This document shows positions 43,359-52,715 of a DNA stretch of 64,000 nucleotides, one piece after another; the first letter of the stretch is position 1; each line of letters begins with the position of its first letter. The position numbers and the translations under genes were made by a program. The notes beneath the pieces are model-generated. The model ran no database searches and was not told the origin of the DNA. It saw only the letters and a list, made by a program, of their open reading frames with translations. The DNA comes from CAVSMC01 sp963728935 (GTDB lineage Bacteria; Pseudomonadota; Gammaproteobacteria; Burkholderiales; Casimicrobiaceae): assembly GCA_963728935.1 (NCBI GenBank), contig CAVSMC010000001.1:62001-126000 (forward strand), given 5' to 3'.

Positions 43359-43685
43359 TCAGCCGGCAGTCGCAGCGGCCGCGCTCAGTATCGGCTGCAG
43401 CTCGCCGGACTCGTACATTTCGCGAATGATGTCGCAGCCGCCGACGAACTCGCCGTTCACGTAGAGCTGCGGGATCGTGGGCCAGTTCGAATAATCCTTG
43501 ATACCCTGCCGGATCTGCGGATCGGCAAGCACGTTGACCGCGAGAAAGTCGCGCACGCCGCACGCGTGGAGGATCTGCGTCGCGGTCGCCGAAAAGCCGC
43601 ATTGCGGAAACTGCGGCGTGCCCTTCATGTACAACACGACCGGGCTGGCTTTCACCTGGTCGCGAATCGTGTCCTGGATGCTCAT
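43359..43685 (-). CDS. grxD: Monothiol glutaredoxin (Grx4 type)
   Basis: The 108-residue protein has the monothiol active site CGFS at 29-32 (GTPQFPQCGFSATA) and the glutathione-binding WPTIPQLYVNGEFVGGCDI. Grx4-type proteins bind a [2Fe-2S] cluster as a glutathione-bridged dimer and deliver it to other proteins. Length and motifs are normal. It has its own terminator, and 69 bases separate its start from the end of the ABC permease gene. Confidence 0.96.
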   Translation of the reverse strand: MSIQDTIRDQVKASPVVLYMKGTPQFPQCGFSATATQILHACGVRDFLAVNVLADPQIRQGIKDYSNWPTIPQLYVNGEFVGGCDIIREMYESGELQPILSAAAATAG

Positions 43686-43754
43686 GGCATAGTTCCCTAT
43701 AAAGCCCGAACCGGCATTCTACGCTCTACGCGACGACAAGCACTGCAAACTCGC

Positions 43755-44642
43755 CTATTCCTTGACCGCGCCCGTGAGGCCCGACACGTAGTACTCGACG
43801 AAGAACGAATAGAGCACGGCGACGGGCAGCGAGCCTAGCAGCGCGCCCGCCATCAGCGATCCCCAGTGATAGACGTCGCCCTCGACGAGCTCGGTGATCA
43901 CCGCTACGGGAACGGTCTTCACCTCGGAGGACGAGATGAACGTCAGCGCATAGATGAACTCGTTCCACGACAACGTGAACGCGAAGATTCCAGCCGAGAT
44001 GAGGCCCGGTACGGCAAGCGGAAGAATGATTCGGACGAGTATCTGCAGCCGGCTTGCGCCATCGATCAGCGCGCACTCCTCGAGCTCGAGCGGAATCGAC
44101 TTGAAATAACCCATCAGAAGCCATGTGCAGAACGGCACGAGGAACGTCGGGTACGTGAGGATCAGCGCGAGCCGCGTGTCGAACAGATCGAGCTTGTAGA
44201 TCATCGTCGCGAGCGGGATGAACAGGATCGACGGCGGCACGAGGTACGCGAGAAAGATGCTCACGCCGACGTAGCGCGAGCCGCGAAAGCGCAGCCGCTC
44301 GATCGCGTAGGCGGCCAGCACGCTCGCGACGAGCGACAGGAACGTCGCGACGATCGCCACCAGCATCGTGTTCCAAAGCCACGCCGGATAGTCGGTGTCG
44401 AACAGCAGCTTCTTGACGTGCGCGAGCGTCGGATGGATCACCCAGAACGGATTGCCGCTGCGCGACAGCAGCTCCTCGTTCGGCTTGAGCGTCGTGATCA
44501 CCATCCAATAGAACGGGAACAGCAGCACGATCAGGAAGACGACGAGCGGGACGTAGACGGTCGCCACGCGCCGCGGCAGCGACACGAGGTAGCTCATGCC
44601 CTGCGAATCGACGGCGCCCGGCGCGGCGTTCTGGTCGCTCAT
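43755..44642 (-). CDS. ABC transporter permease, MalG-like (carbohydrate type)
   Basis: The 295-residue inner-membrane protein has about six helices and the cytoplasmic EAA loop ELEECALIDGASRLQILVRIILPL, which contacts the ATPase. A long periplasmic loop after helix 1 (LKPNEELLSRSGNPFWVIHP) is typical of MalG/UgpE-type permeases. The ATG overlaps the stop of the partner permease by 4 nt (ATGA). It is the last gene of the operon that runs hydroxyacid dehydrogenase-ATPase-SBP-permease-permease. Confidence 0.92.
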   Translation of the reverse strand: MSDQNAAPGAVDSQGMSYLVSLPRRVATVYVPLVVFLIVLLFPFYWMVITTLKPNEELLSRSGNPFWVIHPTLAHVKKLLFDTDYPAWLWNTMLVAIVATFLSLVASVLAAYAIERLRFRGSRYVGVSIFLAYLVPPSILFIPLATMIYKLDLFDTRLALILTYPTFLVPFCTWLLMGYFKSIPLELEECALIDGASRLQILVRIILPLAVPGLISAGIFAFTLSWNEFIYALTFISSSEVKTVPVAVITELVEGDVYHWGSLMAGALLGSLPVAVLYSFFVEYYVSGLTGAVKE

Positions 44643-45592
44643 TTGTCCGTGCCGCCCTGCTGCCAGGCGCGCCGCTGCAATCCGAAGTACGACACGAGAA
44701 TCGCCGCGAGAAGAAAGGGCACCATTGCCGTTGCGATCGCCGCGCCTTCGCCGAGGTTGCCGCCCGAGATCGCCCGCTGGAACGACAGCGTCGCCATCAG
44801 ATGCGTCGCGTTGAGCGGCCCGCCGCGCGTGAGCACGTAGATCAGCTGGAAGTCGGTGAACGTGAACAGCACCGAGAACGTCATCACGACAGCGATGATC
44901 GGGGTGAGTAACGGCAGCGTCACGTAGCGAAATTGCTGCCAGTCCGACGCGCCGTCCAGGCTCGCCGCCTCGTAATACGACGGCGAGATCGTCTGCAGCC
45001 CCGCGAGCAGACAAATGGCGACGAACGGCACGCCGCGCCAGACGTTGGCGGCGATCGTCGCGAATCGCGCATGCCACGGGTCGCCGAGAAAGTCGATGTA
45101 CCCGTGGATCAATCCCAGCCGCTCGAGCGTCCAGCTGATGATCGAGAACTGCGAATCGTAGATCCACCAGAACGCGATCGCCGACAACGCGGTTGGCACG
45201 ATGAACGGCAGCAGCACGATCGCGCGGACGATCGACTTCCACGGCAAATGCTTGTTGAGCAACAGTGCGAGCCAAAGACCGAGCGCGAACTTGATCACGC
45301 TGGCGATGACCGTGTAGAAGAGCGTGTTGAAAAGCGCGAGCCGCGTGACCGCGTCACCCCACAGGAACTCGAAGTTCTCGATGCCGATCCACTCGCCGGG
45401 ACGGCCGATCTTGGTGTCGGTGAAACCGAGATAAGTGCCAAGACCGAGCGGATAGGTGAGAAAGACGAGCAAGAGCGCCGCGACCGGCAGCATGAACAAA
45501 ACGCCGAGCAGCGTGCGGTTGTCGAGCGCGCGCGCGAGCGCGCTCGCACGCGGGCGAGCGCGCGTCGTCGGCAACGATTCAACCCGATTCAC
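44639..45592 (-). CDS. ABC transporter permease, MalF/UgpA-like (carbohydrate type)
   Basis: About 317 residues with six predicted helices, a large periplasmic loop after the first (FTDTKIGRPGEWIGIENFEF), and the EAA loop YYEAASLDGASDWQQFRYVTLPLL. The frame is open far upstream, but a GTG at 45592 (MNRVESLPTTRARP when read as Met) gives a family-like length; this start is tentative. A strong hairpin lies between it and the solute-binding-protein gene and probably lowers permease expression relative to the binding protein. Confidence 0.88.
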   Translation of the reverse strand: MNRVESLPTTRARPRASALARALDNRTLLGVLFMLPVAALLLVFLTYPLGLGTYLGFTDTKIGRPGEWIGIENFEFLWGDAVTRLALFNTLFYTVIASVIKFALGLWLALLLNKHLPWKSIVRAIVLLPFIVPTALSAIAFWWIYDSQFSIISWTLERLGLIHGYIDFLGDPWHARFATIAANVWRGVPFVAICLLAGLQTISPSYYEAASLDGASDWQQFRYVTLPLLTPIIAVVMTFSVLFTFTDFQLIYVLTRGGPLNATHLMATLSFQRAISGGNLGEGAAIATAMVPFLLAAILVSYFGLQRRAWQQGGTDK

Positions 45593-45643
45593 GGAAGCAG
45601 AGACCTGTGAGACACGAGACCTCGAAAAGAAGCAACCGGCAAA

Positions 45644-45684
45644 GCGCGAATTGAGCGTCGTGGCAGCGACGCTCCAATTCGCGC
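45644..45684 (-). terminator. Strong hairpin between SBP and permease genes (attenuator/3'-end stabiliser)
   Basis: Left arm 45644-45660 and right arm 45667-45684 form a 17-bp stem with one bulged base and a 6-nt loop. It lies 66 nt past the SBP stop and 52 nt before the permease GTG. On the minus strand the stem is followed by TTTGCCGG, not a strong T-run. Such elements commonly let the binding protein be made in excess over the membrane subunits. Confidence 0.65.
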
Positions 45685-45749
45685 ATTTGTTCCGTCGCCC
45701 GCGCCACGCCGTCCCCGATGAGCAGCAAGCGGCGGCGCGGGTGACGGAA

Positions 45750-47069
45750 TTACACCTTGTAGTAGCGCTCAGCTCTTTTCTGCGCCCGCTCCGCCGCCTC
45801 CTTCGGCGTCTTCGATCCCGATGCCGCCTCGGCCACCATGTTGACGATGATGAAATCGGCGAGCGCGCCGGCCGATGCATAGCCCATCTTTCCGGCGTAG
45901 CCGCTCGGCAACATGACCTTCATCGCGTCGCGGTACGGCACGGCCTTCGGGTCGTTCCACACGGGATGCTTCTCGTACACACGCAGCGCCGGCGTCACGT
46001 AACCGATGGATGCCGACACCCACGGGTTGATCTGCTCGTCCTCCATCATGAAGCGCAGGAACTCCTTCGCGGCCTTCGGGTACTTCGAGTACTTGAAGAT
46101 CAACTGATTGAAGAACAGGTTGAACTCGGTCGCCCTTCCAACCGGTCCAATCGGGAAGTTCGAATGGAAGATGTCCGCCTCGAGCTCCTTCACCTTCGGA
46201 TCCTGCGCGTTCTTCGCGGCGTAGTAGATCGAGATCCCGTTGCTGGTGATCGAGAGCTGCCCGTCGAGGAACGCCTTGTTGTTGTTGGGATCGAGCCACG
46301 ACAGCGTGCCGGGGATGAACGTCGCGTACAGCTCCTTCGAATACTCGAGCGCGCGAATCGTCTCGGGACTGTCGATCACGACCTTGTTCTTCTCGTCGAC
46401 GAGCTTGCCGCCGAATGCCCAGACGACCCAGTTAGTCCAGGTGTTGCCGTCGCCGGTCGCGTTGCCTAGCGCAAAACCGCCGGGCGTTCCCTTGTCTTTG
46501 AGCGCCTTCATCAGCCGCAGGAAACCGTCGGTGTCCTTCGGCACGCTCTCGAAGCCGGCCGCCTTCAGCATGCTCGCCCTATAGACGAGCGCGTTGCCCG
46601 CGCATCCGAGCGGCACGCCGATCCACCGTTTGCCGTTCGGTTTGAGGTATTGCTCGCACACCGGATACCAGCCGCCGTACTTCTTGCCGAGGTATTCGCA
46701 GACGTCGGTAACATCGACGAGCTTGTCTGGATAGAGGTTTGCATCGTCGTTCGTCGACAGGATGATGTCGGGACCCGCGCCAGTGTTCGCGGCGACGGCT
46801 GCCTTCGGACGCACATCCTCCCAGCCTTCGTTGTCGACGCGGACCTCGATGCCGTACTTCGCGGTGAACTTCTTGACGTTGACCATGTACTGGTCGATGT
46901 CACCCTGGACGAAACGGCTCCAGCGCAGCACGCGGAGCTTGGCGCCTTTCTCGGGAGTGTTGCTCCACTGCGCGTTCGCGTCCTTCACCCATATGAATGG
47001 ACCGACGGCAGCGCCGGCCGTGAGCCCCGCAGACGCTTTGACGAACTTGCGACGATCGAACGAACTCAT
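45750..47069 (-). CDS. ABC transporter solute-binding protein, family 1 (carbohydrate type)
   Basis: The 439 residues start with a twin-arginine-like signal (FDRRKFVKASAGLTAGAAVG), cleaved near DANA-QW. The mature part is a periplasmic-binding-protein fold: LRVLRWSRFVQGDIDQYM, GPDIILSTNDDANLYPDKLVD, GVPLGCAGNALVYR and a C-terminal SASIGYVTPALRVYEKHP. The family binds sugars, polyols, glycerol-phosphates or peptides; the ligand here is unknown. Tat export would mean folding before secretion, which is seen in some binding proteins. It belongs with the ATPase upstream and the two permeases downstream. Confidence 0.9.
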   Translation of the reverse strand: MSSFDRRKFVKASAGLTAGAAVGPFIWVKDANAQWSNTPEKGAKLRVLRWSRFVQGDIDQYMVNVKKFTAKYGIEVRVDNEGWEDVRPKAAVAANTGAGPDIILSTNDDANLYPDKLVDVTDVCEYLGKKYGGWYPVCEQYLKPNGKRWIGVPLGCAGNALVYRASMLKAAGFESVPKDTDGFLRLMKALKDKGTPGGFALGNATGDGNTWTNWVVWAFGGKLVDEKNKVVIDSPETIRALEYSKELYATFIPGTLSWLDPNNNKAFLDGQLSITSNGISIYYAAKNAQDPKVKELEADIFHSNFPIGPVGRATEFNLFFNQLIFKYSKYPKAAKEFLRFMMEDEQINPWVSASIGYVTPALRVYEKHPVWNDPKAVPYRDAMKVMLPSGYAGKMGYASAGALADFIIVNMVAEAASGSKTPKEAAERAQKRAERYYKV

Positions 47070-47177
47070 GCGCTCCTCCTTCTGTTGTAACAGGTGATCG
47101 GGATGTTATCGCTCACGCAGGACGCTACGCCACCTCCGCGAACCTCTGCGCGTCGGCGACGGTTGCGTGGTCGGCGT

Positions 47178-47241
47178 CCGGCGCCGATTCGCGTTTGCTC
47201 ATACCGGCTCGGCGCTTCGCGCCCGGAGCTGCCTTCGCCGC

Positions 47242-47252
<11 letters not shown>
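47178..47252. repeat. Dispersed 69-bp repeat, copy C
   Basis: 47182-47250 aligns without gaps to copy A (58 of 69 identical), with the same hairpin (one arm pair is a G-T wobble). It covers the last codons and stop (47242-47244) of the ABC ATPase gene and the start of the 172-base gap to the SBP gene. The stop codon sits at the same repeat position as the uvrD stop in copy A. Confidence 0.75.
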
Positions 47253-48318
<1,066 letters not shown>

Positions 48319-48367
48319 GCGCCCCTCCCAGGACGAAAGCAAGTCCGACAGGCTCTCAAGTGCTTGC

Positions 48368-49333
48368 TCAAGGCTTTCGCGTGCCGACGGTGACGATGTA
48401 ATCGGGACGACCCTTCTGCCACCATGTGATCAGGTTTCGCGCGGCCTTCACGCGCAGGTCGCGTTCGGCCTCGACCGAGTAGAACGCCGAATGCGGCGAC
48501 AGGATGACACGCGGGTGACCGATCAGCGGCGAGTCCGGCGGCACCGGCTCGGTCGGCAGCACGTCGAGCGCGAGCCCGGCGAGCGTGCCGCGTTCCAGCG
48601 CGGCGAGCGCGGCGTCCACGTCGACGACCGCGCCGCGCGCCGTGTTGACGAGGTACGAGCCATCCTTCATCGCCCCGATGACATCGGCGCCGATCATGTT
48701 GCGCGTTTCCGCCGTGAGCGGCACGTGCAGCGAGACGACGTCGCTCGCGGCGAAAACTTCCGAAAGCGTGCCGCGCTCGACGTACGCGGGGAAATCGCCG
48801 TCGATGATGTAGGGATCGCACGCGATCACGCGACGAAACACATTGCGCGACACATGCGCCATCCGCTTGCCGATCCGCCCGAGGCCGACGATGCCGAGCG
48901 TCATGTTGCTCGCGCGCCGCACGCGGCCGGCCGAGAGGTAATGCCACGTGCCCGCATTCACGTCGCGGTGCCACGCGACGATGTTGCGGATCAGCGCGAG
49001 CGCCATCCCGAGCGCGTGCGTCGCGACTTCGCCGACGCCGTAGTCGGGCGAGTTCGCCACCCATACGCCGTGTCGCGTGCAGGCTTCGGTATCGACGGTG
49101 TCATAGCCGGCGCCGATGCGGGAAACGATTCCGAGGTCGGGCAGCGCGGCTACCACACGCTCGGTGATCGGCGCGTATTGCAGCAGGATGCCGTAACAGC
49201 CGCGCGCCGCCTCGATCACCTGGTCCTCGGCGCGGCACTGCGCGCCGATCAGGTCGACGCCCGCGGCGGCGAACAGCTCGCGTTCGAGCGCGATGTCGGG
49301 ATAGTCGAAGTCGGCGTACAGGACCTTCGGCAT
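48368..49333 (-). CDS. D-isomer-specific 2-hydroxyacid dehydrogenase (CtBP-like)
   Basis: An NAD(P)-dependent oxidoreductase of 321 residues. The nucleotide-binding motif is LGIVGLGRIGKRMAHVSRN. The catalytic triad is visible as Arg in LVNTARGAVVD, Glu in DVLPTEPVP and His in LSPHSAFYS. The SPDYGVGEVATHALGMALALIR stretch is typical of the C-terminal-binding-protein/phosphoglycerate dehydrogenase branch. It heads the ABC importer operon, so it probably reduces or oxidises a 2-keto/2-hydroxy acid derived from the imported compound. The ATPase start is 49 nt downstream. Confidence 0.9.
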   Translation of the reverse strand: MPKVLYADFDYPDIALERELFAAAGVDLIGAQCRAEDQVIEAARGCYGILLQYAPITERVVAALPDLGIVSRIGAGYDTVDTEACTRHGVWVANSPDYGVGEVATHALGMALALIRNIVAWHRDVNAGTWHYLSAGRVRRASNMTLGIVGLGRIGKRMAHVSRNVFRRVIACDPYIIDGDFPAYVERGTLSEVFAASDVVSLHVPLTAETRNMIGADVIGAMKDGSYLVNTARGAVVDVDAALAALERGTLAGLALDVLPTEPVPPDSPLIGHPRVILSPHSAFYSVEAERDLRVKAARNLITWWQKGRPDYIVTVGTRKP

Positions 49334-49459
49334 GCGGGCGGCCCGGGAGAAAAGACGCGAGACGTTAGCTCCCCGCCTGCCATCGGGTCAAGCGCGGCGC
49401 GCTGCGGCCGCCGTCATCGCGTATCATCGCGCACGCCGCGCCCACAAACGGATTCCCCG

Positions 49460-50491
49460 ATGACGAAACTCCTGCCCACGACGATCGCCGGCAGCCTGCC
49501 GAAGCCCGCCTGGCTCGCCAAGCCGAACGAGCTGTGGGCGCCTTGGCGCCTCGAAGGCGACGCGCTCGCCGAAGGCAAGCGCGACGCCGTGCGCCTGGCG
49601 CTGGCCGACCAGGAGCATGCGGGCATCGACATCGTCACCGACGGCGAGCAGACGCGGAGCCATTTCGTCACGACGTTCATCGAGGGCCTCGACGGCGTCG
49701 ACTTCGCGCACCGCAGGACCGTGCGCATCCGCAATCGTTACGACGCCGACGTGCCGGTGGTCGTCGGCCCGGTCGCGCGGCGCGCGCCGGTGTTCGTCGA
49801 GGATGCCGCGTTCCTCGCTCAGGCGACCGAGCAACGCGTCAAGTTCACGCTGCCGGGCCCGATGACGATGGTCGACACGCTTTACGACGCGCACTACCAC
49901 AGCCGCGAGAAGCTCGCTTGGGCGTTCGCCGAGATCCTGAACGAGGAAGCGCGCGCGATCGCCGCCGCGGGAGTGGACGTGATCCAGTTCGACGAGCCGG
50001 CGTTCAACGTCTATTTCGACGAGGTCCGCGACTGGGGCGTACGCACGCTCGAGCGCGCGGCCGAAGGCCTGTCGTGCAAGACCGCCGTGCACATTTGCTA
50101 CGGCTACGGCATCAAGGCGAACATCGAGTGGAAGAAGACGCTCGGGCCGCAATGGCGCCAGTACGAGCACACGTTCCCGCTGCTCGCCCACTCGCGCATC
50201 GATCAGGTTTCGCTCGAATGCGCGAACTCGCACGTGCCGATCGAGCTCCTGAGCCTGCTCGATGGGAAGGACCTGCTGGTCGGCGCGATCGACGTCGCCA
50301 ACGAGCGCGTCGAGACACCCGATGACGTCGCGGCCGTGTTGCGCGCTGCGCTCCGTCATGCGCCGGCCGAGCGGATTTACCCCTGCACCAATTGCGGAAT
50401 GGTCCCGCTTCCGCGCGCGGTCGCCCGGGCAAAGCTCGCTGCACTCGGCGCCGGCGCGGGCCTAGTCCGGGCGGAGCTCGCCGCCCCGTGA
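49460..50491 (+). CDS. Methionine synthase II-like protein (MetE C-terminal domain only)
   Basis: The 343 residues correspond to the catalytic C-terminal half of cobalamin-independent methionine synthase. Zinc-ligand-like residues are recognisable: His and Cys in AVHICYGYG, Glu in SLECANSH and Cys in YPCTNCGMV. Other marks are TIAGSLPKP, TDGEQTRSHFV, PGPMTMVDT and QFDEPAF. The N-terminal folate-binding duplicate of full MetE is absent. Such 'core' proteins may methylate homocysteine from a corrinoid or folate donor, or belong to a catabolic C-S-cleaving branch; the substrate is undetermined. It is divergent from the hydroxyacid dehydrogenase. No promoter with convincing spacing was seen. Confidence 0.85.
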   Translation: MTKLLPTTIAGSLPKPAWLAKPNELWAPWRLEGDALAEGKRDAVRLALADQEHAGIDIVTDGEQTRSHFVTTFIEGLDGVDFAHRRTVRIRNRYDADVPVVVGPVARRAPVFVEDAAFLAQATEQRVKFTLPGPMTMVDTLYDAHYHSREKLAWAFAEILNEEARAIAAAGVDVIQFDEPAFNVYFDEVRDWGVRTLERAAEGLSCKTAVHICYGYGIKANIEWKKTLGPQWRQYEHTFPLLAHSRIDQVSLECANSHVPIELLSLLDGKDLLVGAIDVANERVETPDDVAAVLRAALRHAPAERIYPCTNCGMVPLPRAVARAKLAALGAGAGLVRAELAAP

Positions 50492-50539
50492 CAATCGGCC
50501 GCAGGCTCGAACTGCAAATCTTGCCGCCTTTTCTGGTAC

Positions 50540-50568
50540 TTGCGCTTTGGCCAGCATTAAGGTATAAC
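50540..50568 (+). promoter_or_regulatory. Probable sigma-70 promoter of the cold-shock gene
   Basis: TTGCGC (50540-50545) and TATAAC (50563-50568) are 17 nt apart in a comparatively AT-rich patch. Initiation about 7 nt after the -10 gives a leader near 138 nt, of the length seen in cold-regulated csp mRNAs, before the site TAAGGA and the ATG at 50713. Confidence 0.6.
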
Positions 50569-50712
50569 GCGCGCAGTGTTTTGTCCCAAGCGCAAAAGGC
50601 ACGACTCGTTGTCCCACCCAGCAGTGGTACCTCCGCCGTGATTTCCTTGTGATCGAAACATTGGTAGGGCACCCTGCCCCGTTCTCTCTATATCCGTAAG
50701 GAACAGCAAAAA

Positions 50713-50916
50713 ATGGCAACTGGTACCGTGAAGTGGTTCAACGATGCGAAGGGATTTGGCTTCATCACGCCGGACGGCGGTGGGGAAGACCTGTTCGCGC
50801 ATTTCTCAGCAATCAACATGCAAGGCTTCAAGACGCTCAAAGAAGGCCAGAAGGTCAGCTTCGAAGTGACCCAGGGCCCGAAGGGCAAGCAGGCAAGCAA
50901 CATCCAGGCCGTCTGA
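50713..50916 (+). CDS. cspA: Cold-shock protein, CspA family
   Basis: A single-stranded nucleic-acid-binding protein of 67 residues and one OB-fold. RNP1 is KGFGFITPD and RNP2 is DLFAHFSAI; the start MATGTVKWFNDAK and the EGQKVSFEVTQGPKGKQASNI end are standard. It acts as an RNA chaperone in the cytoplasm. It has its own promoter, a long leader and a canonical terminator, so it is monocistronic. Whether it is cold-induced or constitutive cannot be read from the protein; the long leader suggests post-transcriptional control. Confidence 0.96.
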   Translation: MATGTVKWFNDAKGFGFITPDGGGEDLFAHFSAINMQGFKTLKEGQKVSFEVTQGPKGKQASNIQAV

Positions 50917-50940
50917 CGCCCCCGCGTCCTACGCAGCCTC

Positions 50941-50968
50941 AGCCGGGCCGCGCGCCCGGCTTTCTTTT
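50941..50968 (+). terminator. Canonical rho-independent terminator of cspA
   Basis: Perfect 8-bp stem AGCCGGGC/GCCCGGCT (50941-50948 and 50954-50961) with a 5-nt loop, followed by the T-rich tract TTCTTTT. It starts 24 nt after the cspA stop. The remaining ~245 bases to the aldehyde dehydrogenase stop hold no supported gene. Confidence 0.88.
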
Positions 50969-51214
50969 GGGGGTGGGCCTTGCCTTCGGCGGAGGCTCTC
51001 TCCAGCAGCCGGCGATCGCGGCGCGCGGCGCGATGCAGGCCAATGCACGAGGTCGAATCGTCGTCAGCGCCGCATTCGTCTTCGAGAAATCCCGCGCGCG
51101 CAGCCTGGCCGTTGCAAATGGCGCGGCCGGGAGCGGAGCATCGGATTCCGACGACGCGATTGCAACGGTCGCCGTCAAATGCGCGCGGCGCGCATCGCTC
51201 GCCAGCGGAACGCG

Positions 51215-52705
51215 TCAACCCGACGGCGCGCGCAATCTCAGGTGGATGTTCTTCTCGCGGGTGAAACCGAGCATCTCGTCGATGCATTCCTCGCGGCCGA
51301 ACCCCGATTGCTTGACGCCGCCGAACGGCGCGCCGAGAAAGTGGCGGCCGACTTCGTTCACCCATATGTAACCGGCGTCCACCGCCATCGCCGCGCGGTG
51401 CGCCGTCGACACGTCGTTGGTCCAGATCGAGCACGTGAGCCCGTAGGGCACGCCGTTCACCTGCCCGAGCATCGTCGCTTCGTCGGACCATCGCAGCACG
51501 GCGAGCACGGGCCCGAAGACCTCCTCGCGCGCGATGCGCATCGACGGCATGACGTCGGCGAACACCGTCGGCTCGACGTAGAAGCCGCGCGCGAGCGCCG
51601 CGTCCGCGGGCGGGCCGCCGCCGGACACGAGTCGCGCGCCTTCCTGCTTCGCCGCTTCGATGTACGACAGCACGCGATCGCGCTGAACGGCGCTCACGAT
51701 CGCGCCCATCGTCGTCGCGTGATCGGTCGGCAAGCCCGGCGTGAACGCGCCGACGCGCCGTGCGATGCCCTCGACGACCGCATCGTGGATCGACGCGTGA
51801 ACGAACGCGCGGCTCGTCGATCCGCAAGACTGGCCGCACCAGGTGAAATTCATCCCGGCGACCGCTGCCGCCGCGACCTCCTCCGGATCGGCGTCGGCGA
51901 ACGCGATCAGCGCATTCTTGCCGCCGAGCTCGAGCAGCAACGGTTTCACGGTTTCGCTCGCTTCGCGCATGACCGCGCGGCCGGCGGACACGCTGCCGAT
52001 CAACGCGACCTTCGCGACGTCGGGATGACGCGCGAGCGCCGCCCCCACTTCCGCGCCGCCCGGCACGACATTGAACACGCCCGGCGGCAGCAGATCGTGC
52101 GCGAGCTCGGCAAGCCGCAGCGCGGACAGCGGCGCTTGTTCCGGCGGCTTCACGACGACGGTGTTGCCGGCCGCGAGCGGCGCGGCCGCCTTGCCGGCGC
52201 AGAACATCGCCGGATGATTGAACGGAATGATGCGCGCGACAACGCCAAGCGGCTCGCGCACCGAGAAGTTGACGGCGTTCGGTCCCATCGGAATCGACGC
52301 GCCCTTCATCTCGGTGACGAGACCGGCGAAGAAGTCGAGCTGCGCTGCGGCCACTTTCGCGTCGCTCGCCATCTCGCGGACCGGATTGCCGCAGTTCGCG
52401 GCGTCGATCAGCGCGAGCTCGTCGGCGTGGCGGTGCACGACGTCGGCGAACGCGCGCAGCAGTCGCGCACGCTCGAGCGGGACGACGGCCTTCCACGCCT
52501 GGAATGCACGAAGCGCCGCCGCGACCGCCGCGCCGGCATCGTCGGCGCAACCGTCGGCGACCTTCCCGAGCGATTCGCCGTTGCCAGGATTCCACGTCGG
52601 CAGGAAACGACCCGAATGCGGCTTGTGCCAGGCGCCGCCGTAGTAGACACCGCGCTGCGACGGCAGCGGGAGATCGTGCGCGCTCGCGGTCGGTCGAGTC
52701 GTCAT
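51215..52705 (-). CDS. NAD(P)-dependent aldehyde dehydrogenase
   Basis: The 496 residues are a standard ALDH: IIPFNHPAMFCAGKAAAPLAAGN, KPPEQAPLSALRLAEL, the general-base Glu in LLLELGGKNALI, the catalytic Cys in WCGQSCGSTSRAF, and EEVFGPVLAVLRW. It oxidises an aldehyde to the acid in the cytoplasm; the substrate (possibly betaine-aldehyde-like, semialdehyde or aromatic) is undetermined. The ATG at 52705 (MTTRPTASAHDL) is preferred to 52753. It follows permease A by 10 nt and is the last gene of the Rieske-ABC operon. Confidence 0.93.
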   Translation of the reverse strand: MTTRPTASAHDLPLPSQRGVYYGGAWHKPHSGRFLPTWNPGNGESLGKVADGCADDAGAAVAAALRAFQAWKAVVPLERARLLRAFADVVHRHADELALIDAANCGNPVREMASDAKVAAAQLDFFAGLVTEMKGASIPMGPNAVNFSVREPLGVVARIIPFNHPAMFCAGKAAAPLAAGNTVVVKPPEQAPLSALRLAELAHDLLPPGVFNVVPGGAEVGAALARHPDVAKVALIGSVSAGRAVMREASETVKPLLLELGGKNALIAFADADPEEVAAAAVAGMNFTWCGQSCGSTSRAFVHASIHDAVVEGIARRVGAFTPGLPTDHATTMGAIVSAVQRDRVLSYIEAAKQEGARLVSGGGPPADAALARGFYVEPTVFADVMPSMRIAREEVFGPVLAVLRWSDEATMLGQVNGVPYGLTCSIWTNDVSTAHRAAMAVDAGYIWVNEVGRHFLGAPFGGVKQSGFGREECIDEMLGFTREKNIHLRLRAPSG

Positions 52706-52715
52706 GACGAGGTCC

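Noticed and set aside
51109..51168. Inverted repeat CCGTTGCAA / TTGCAACGG in the cspA-aldehyde dehydrogenase gap
   Set aside because: Nine-base arms with a 42-nt spacer and no relation to a start site. It could be chance, and no regulator is implicated.
50939..51178. Small minus-strand open frame after cspA
   Set aside because: It runs through the cspA terminator hairpin and has a low-complexity Arg/Pro/Ala composition, so there is no support.
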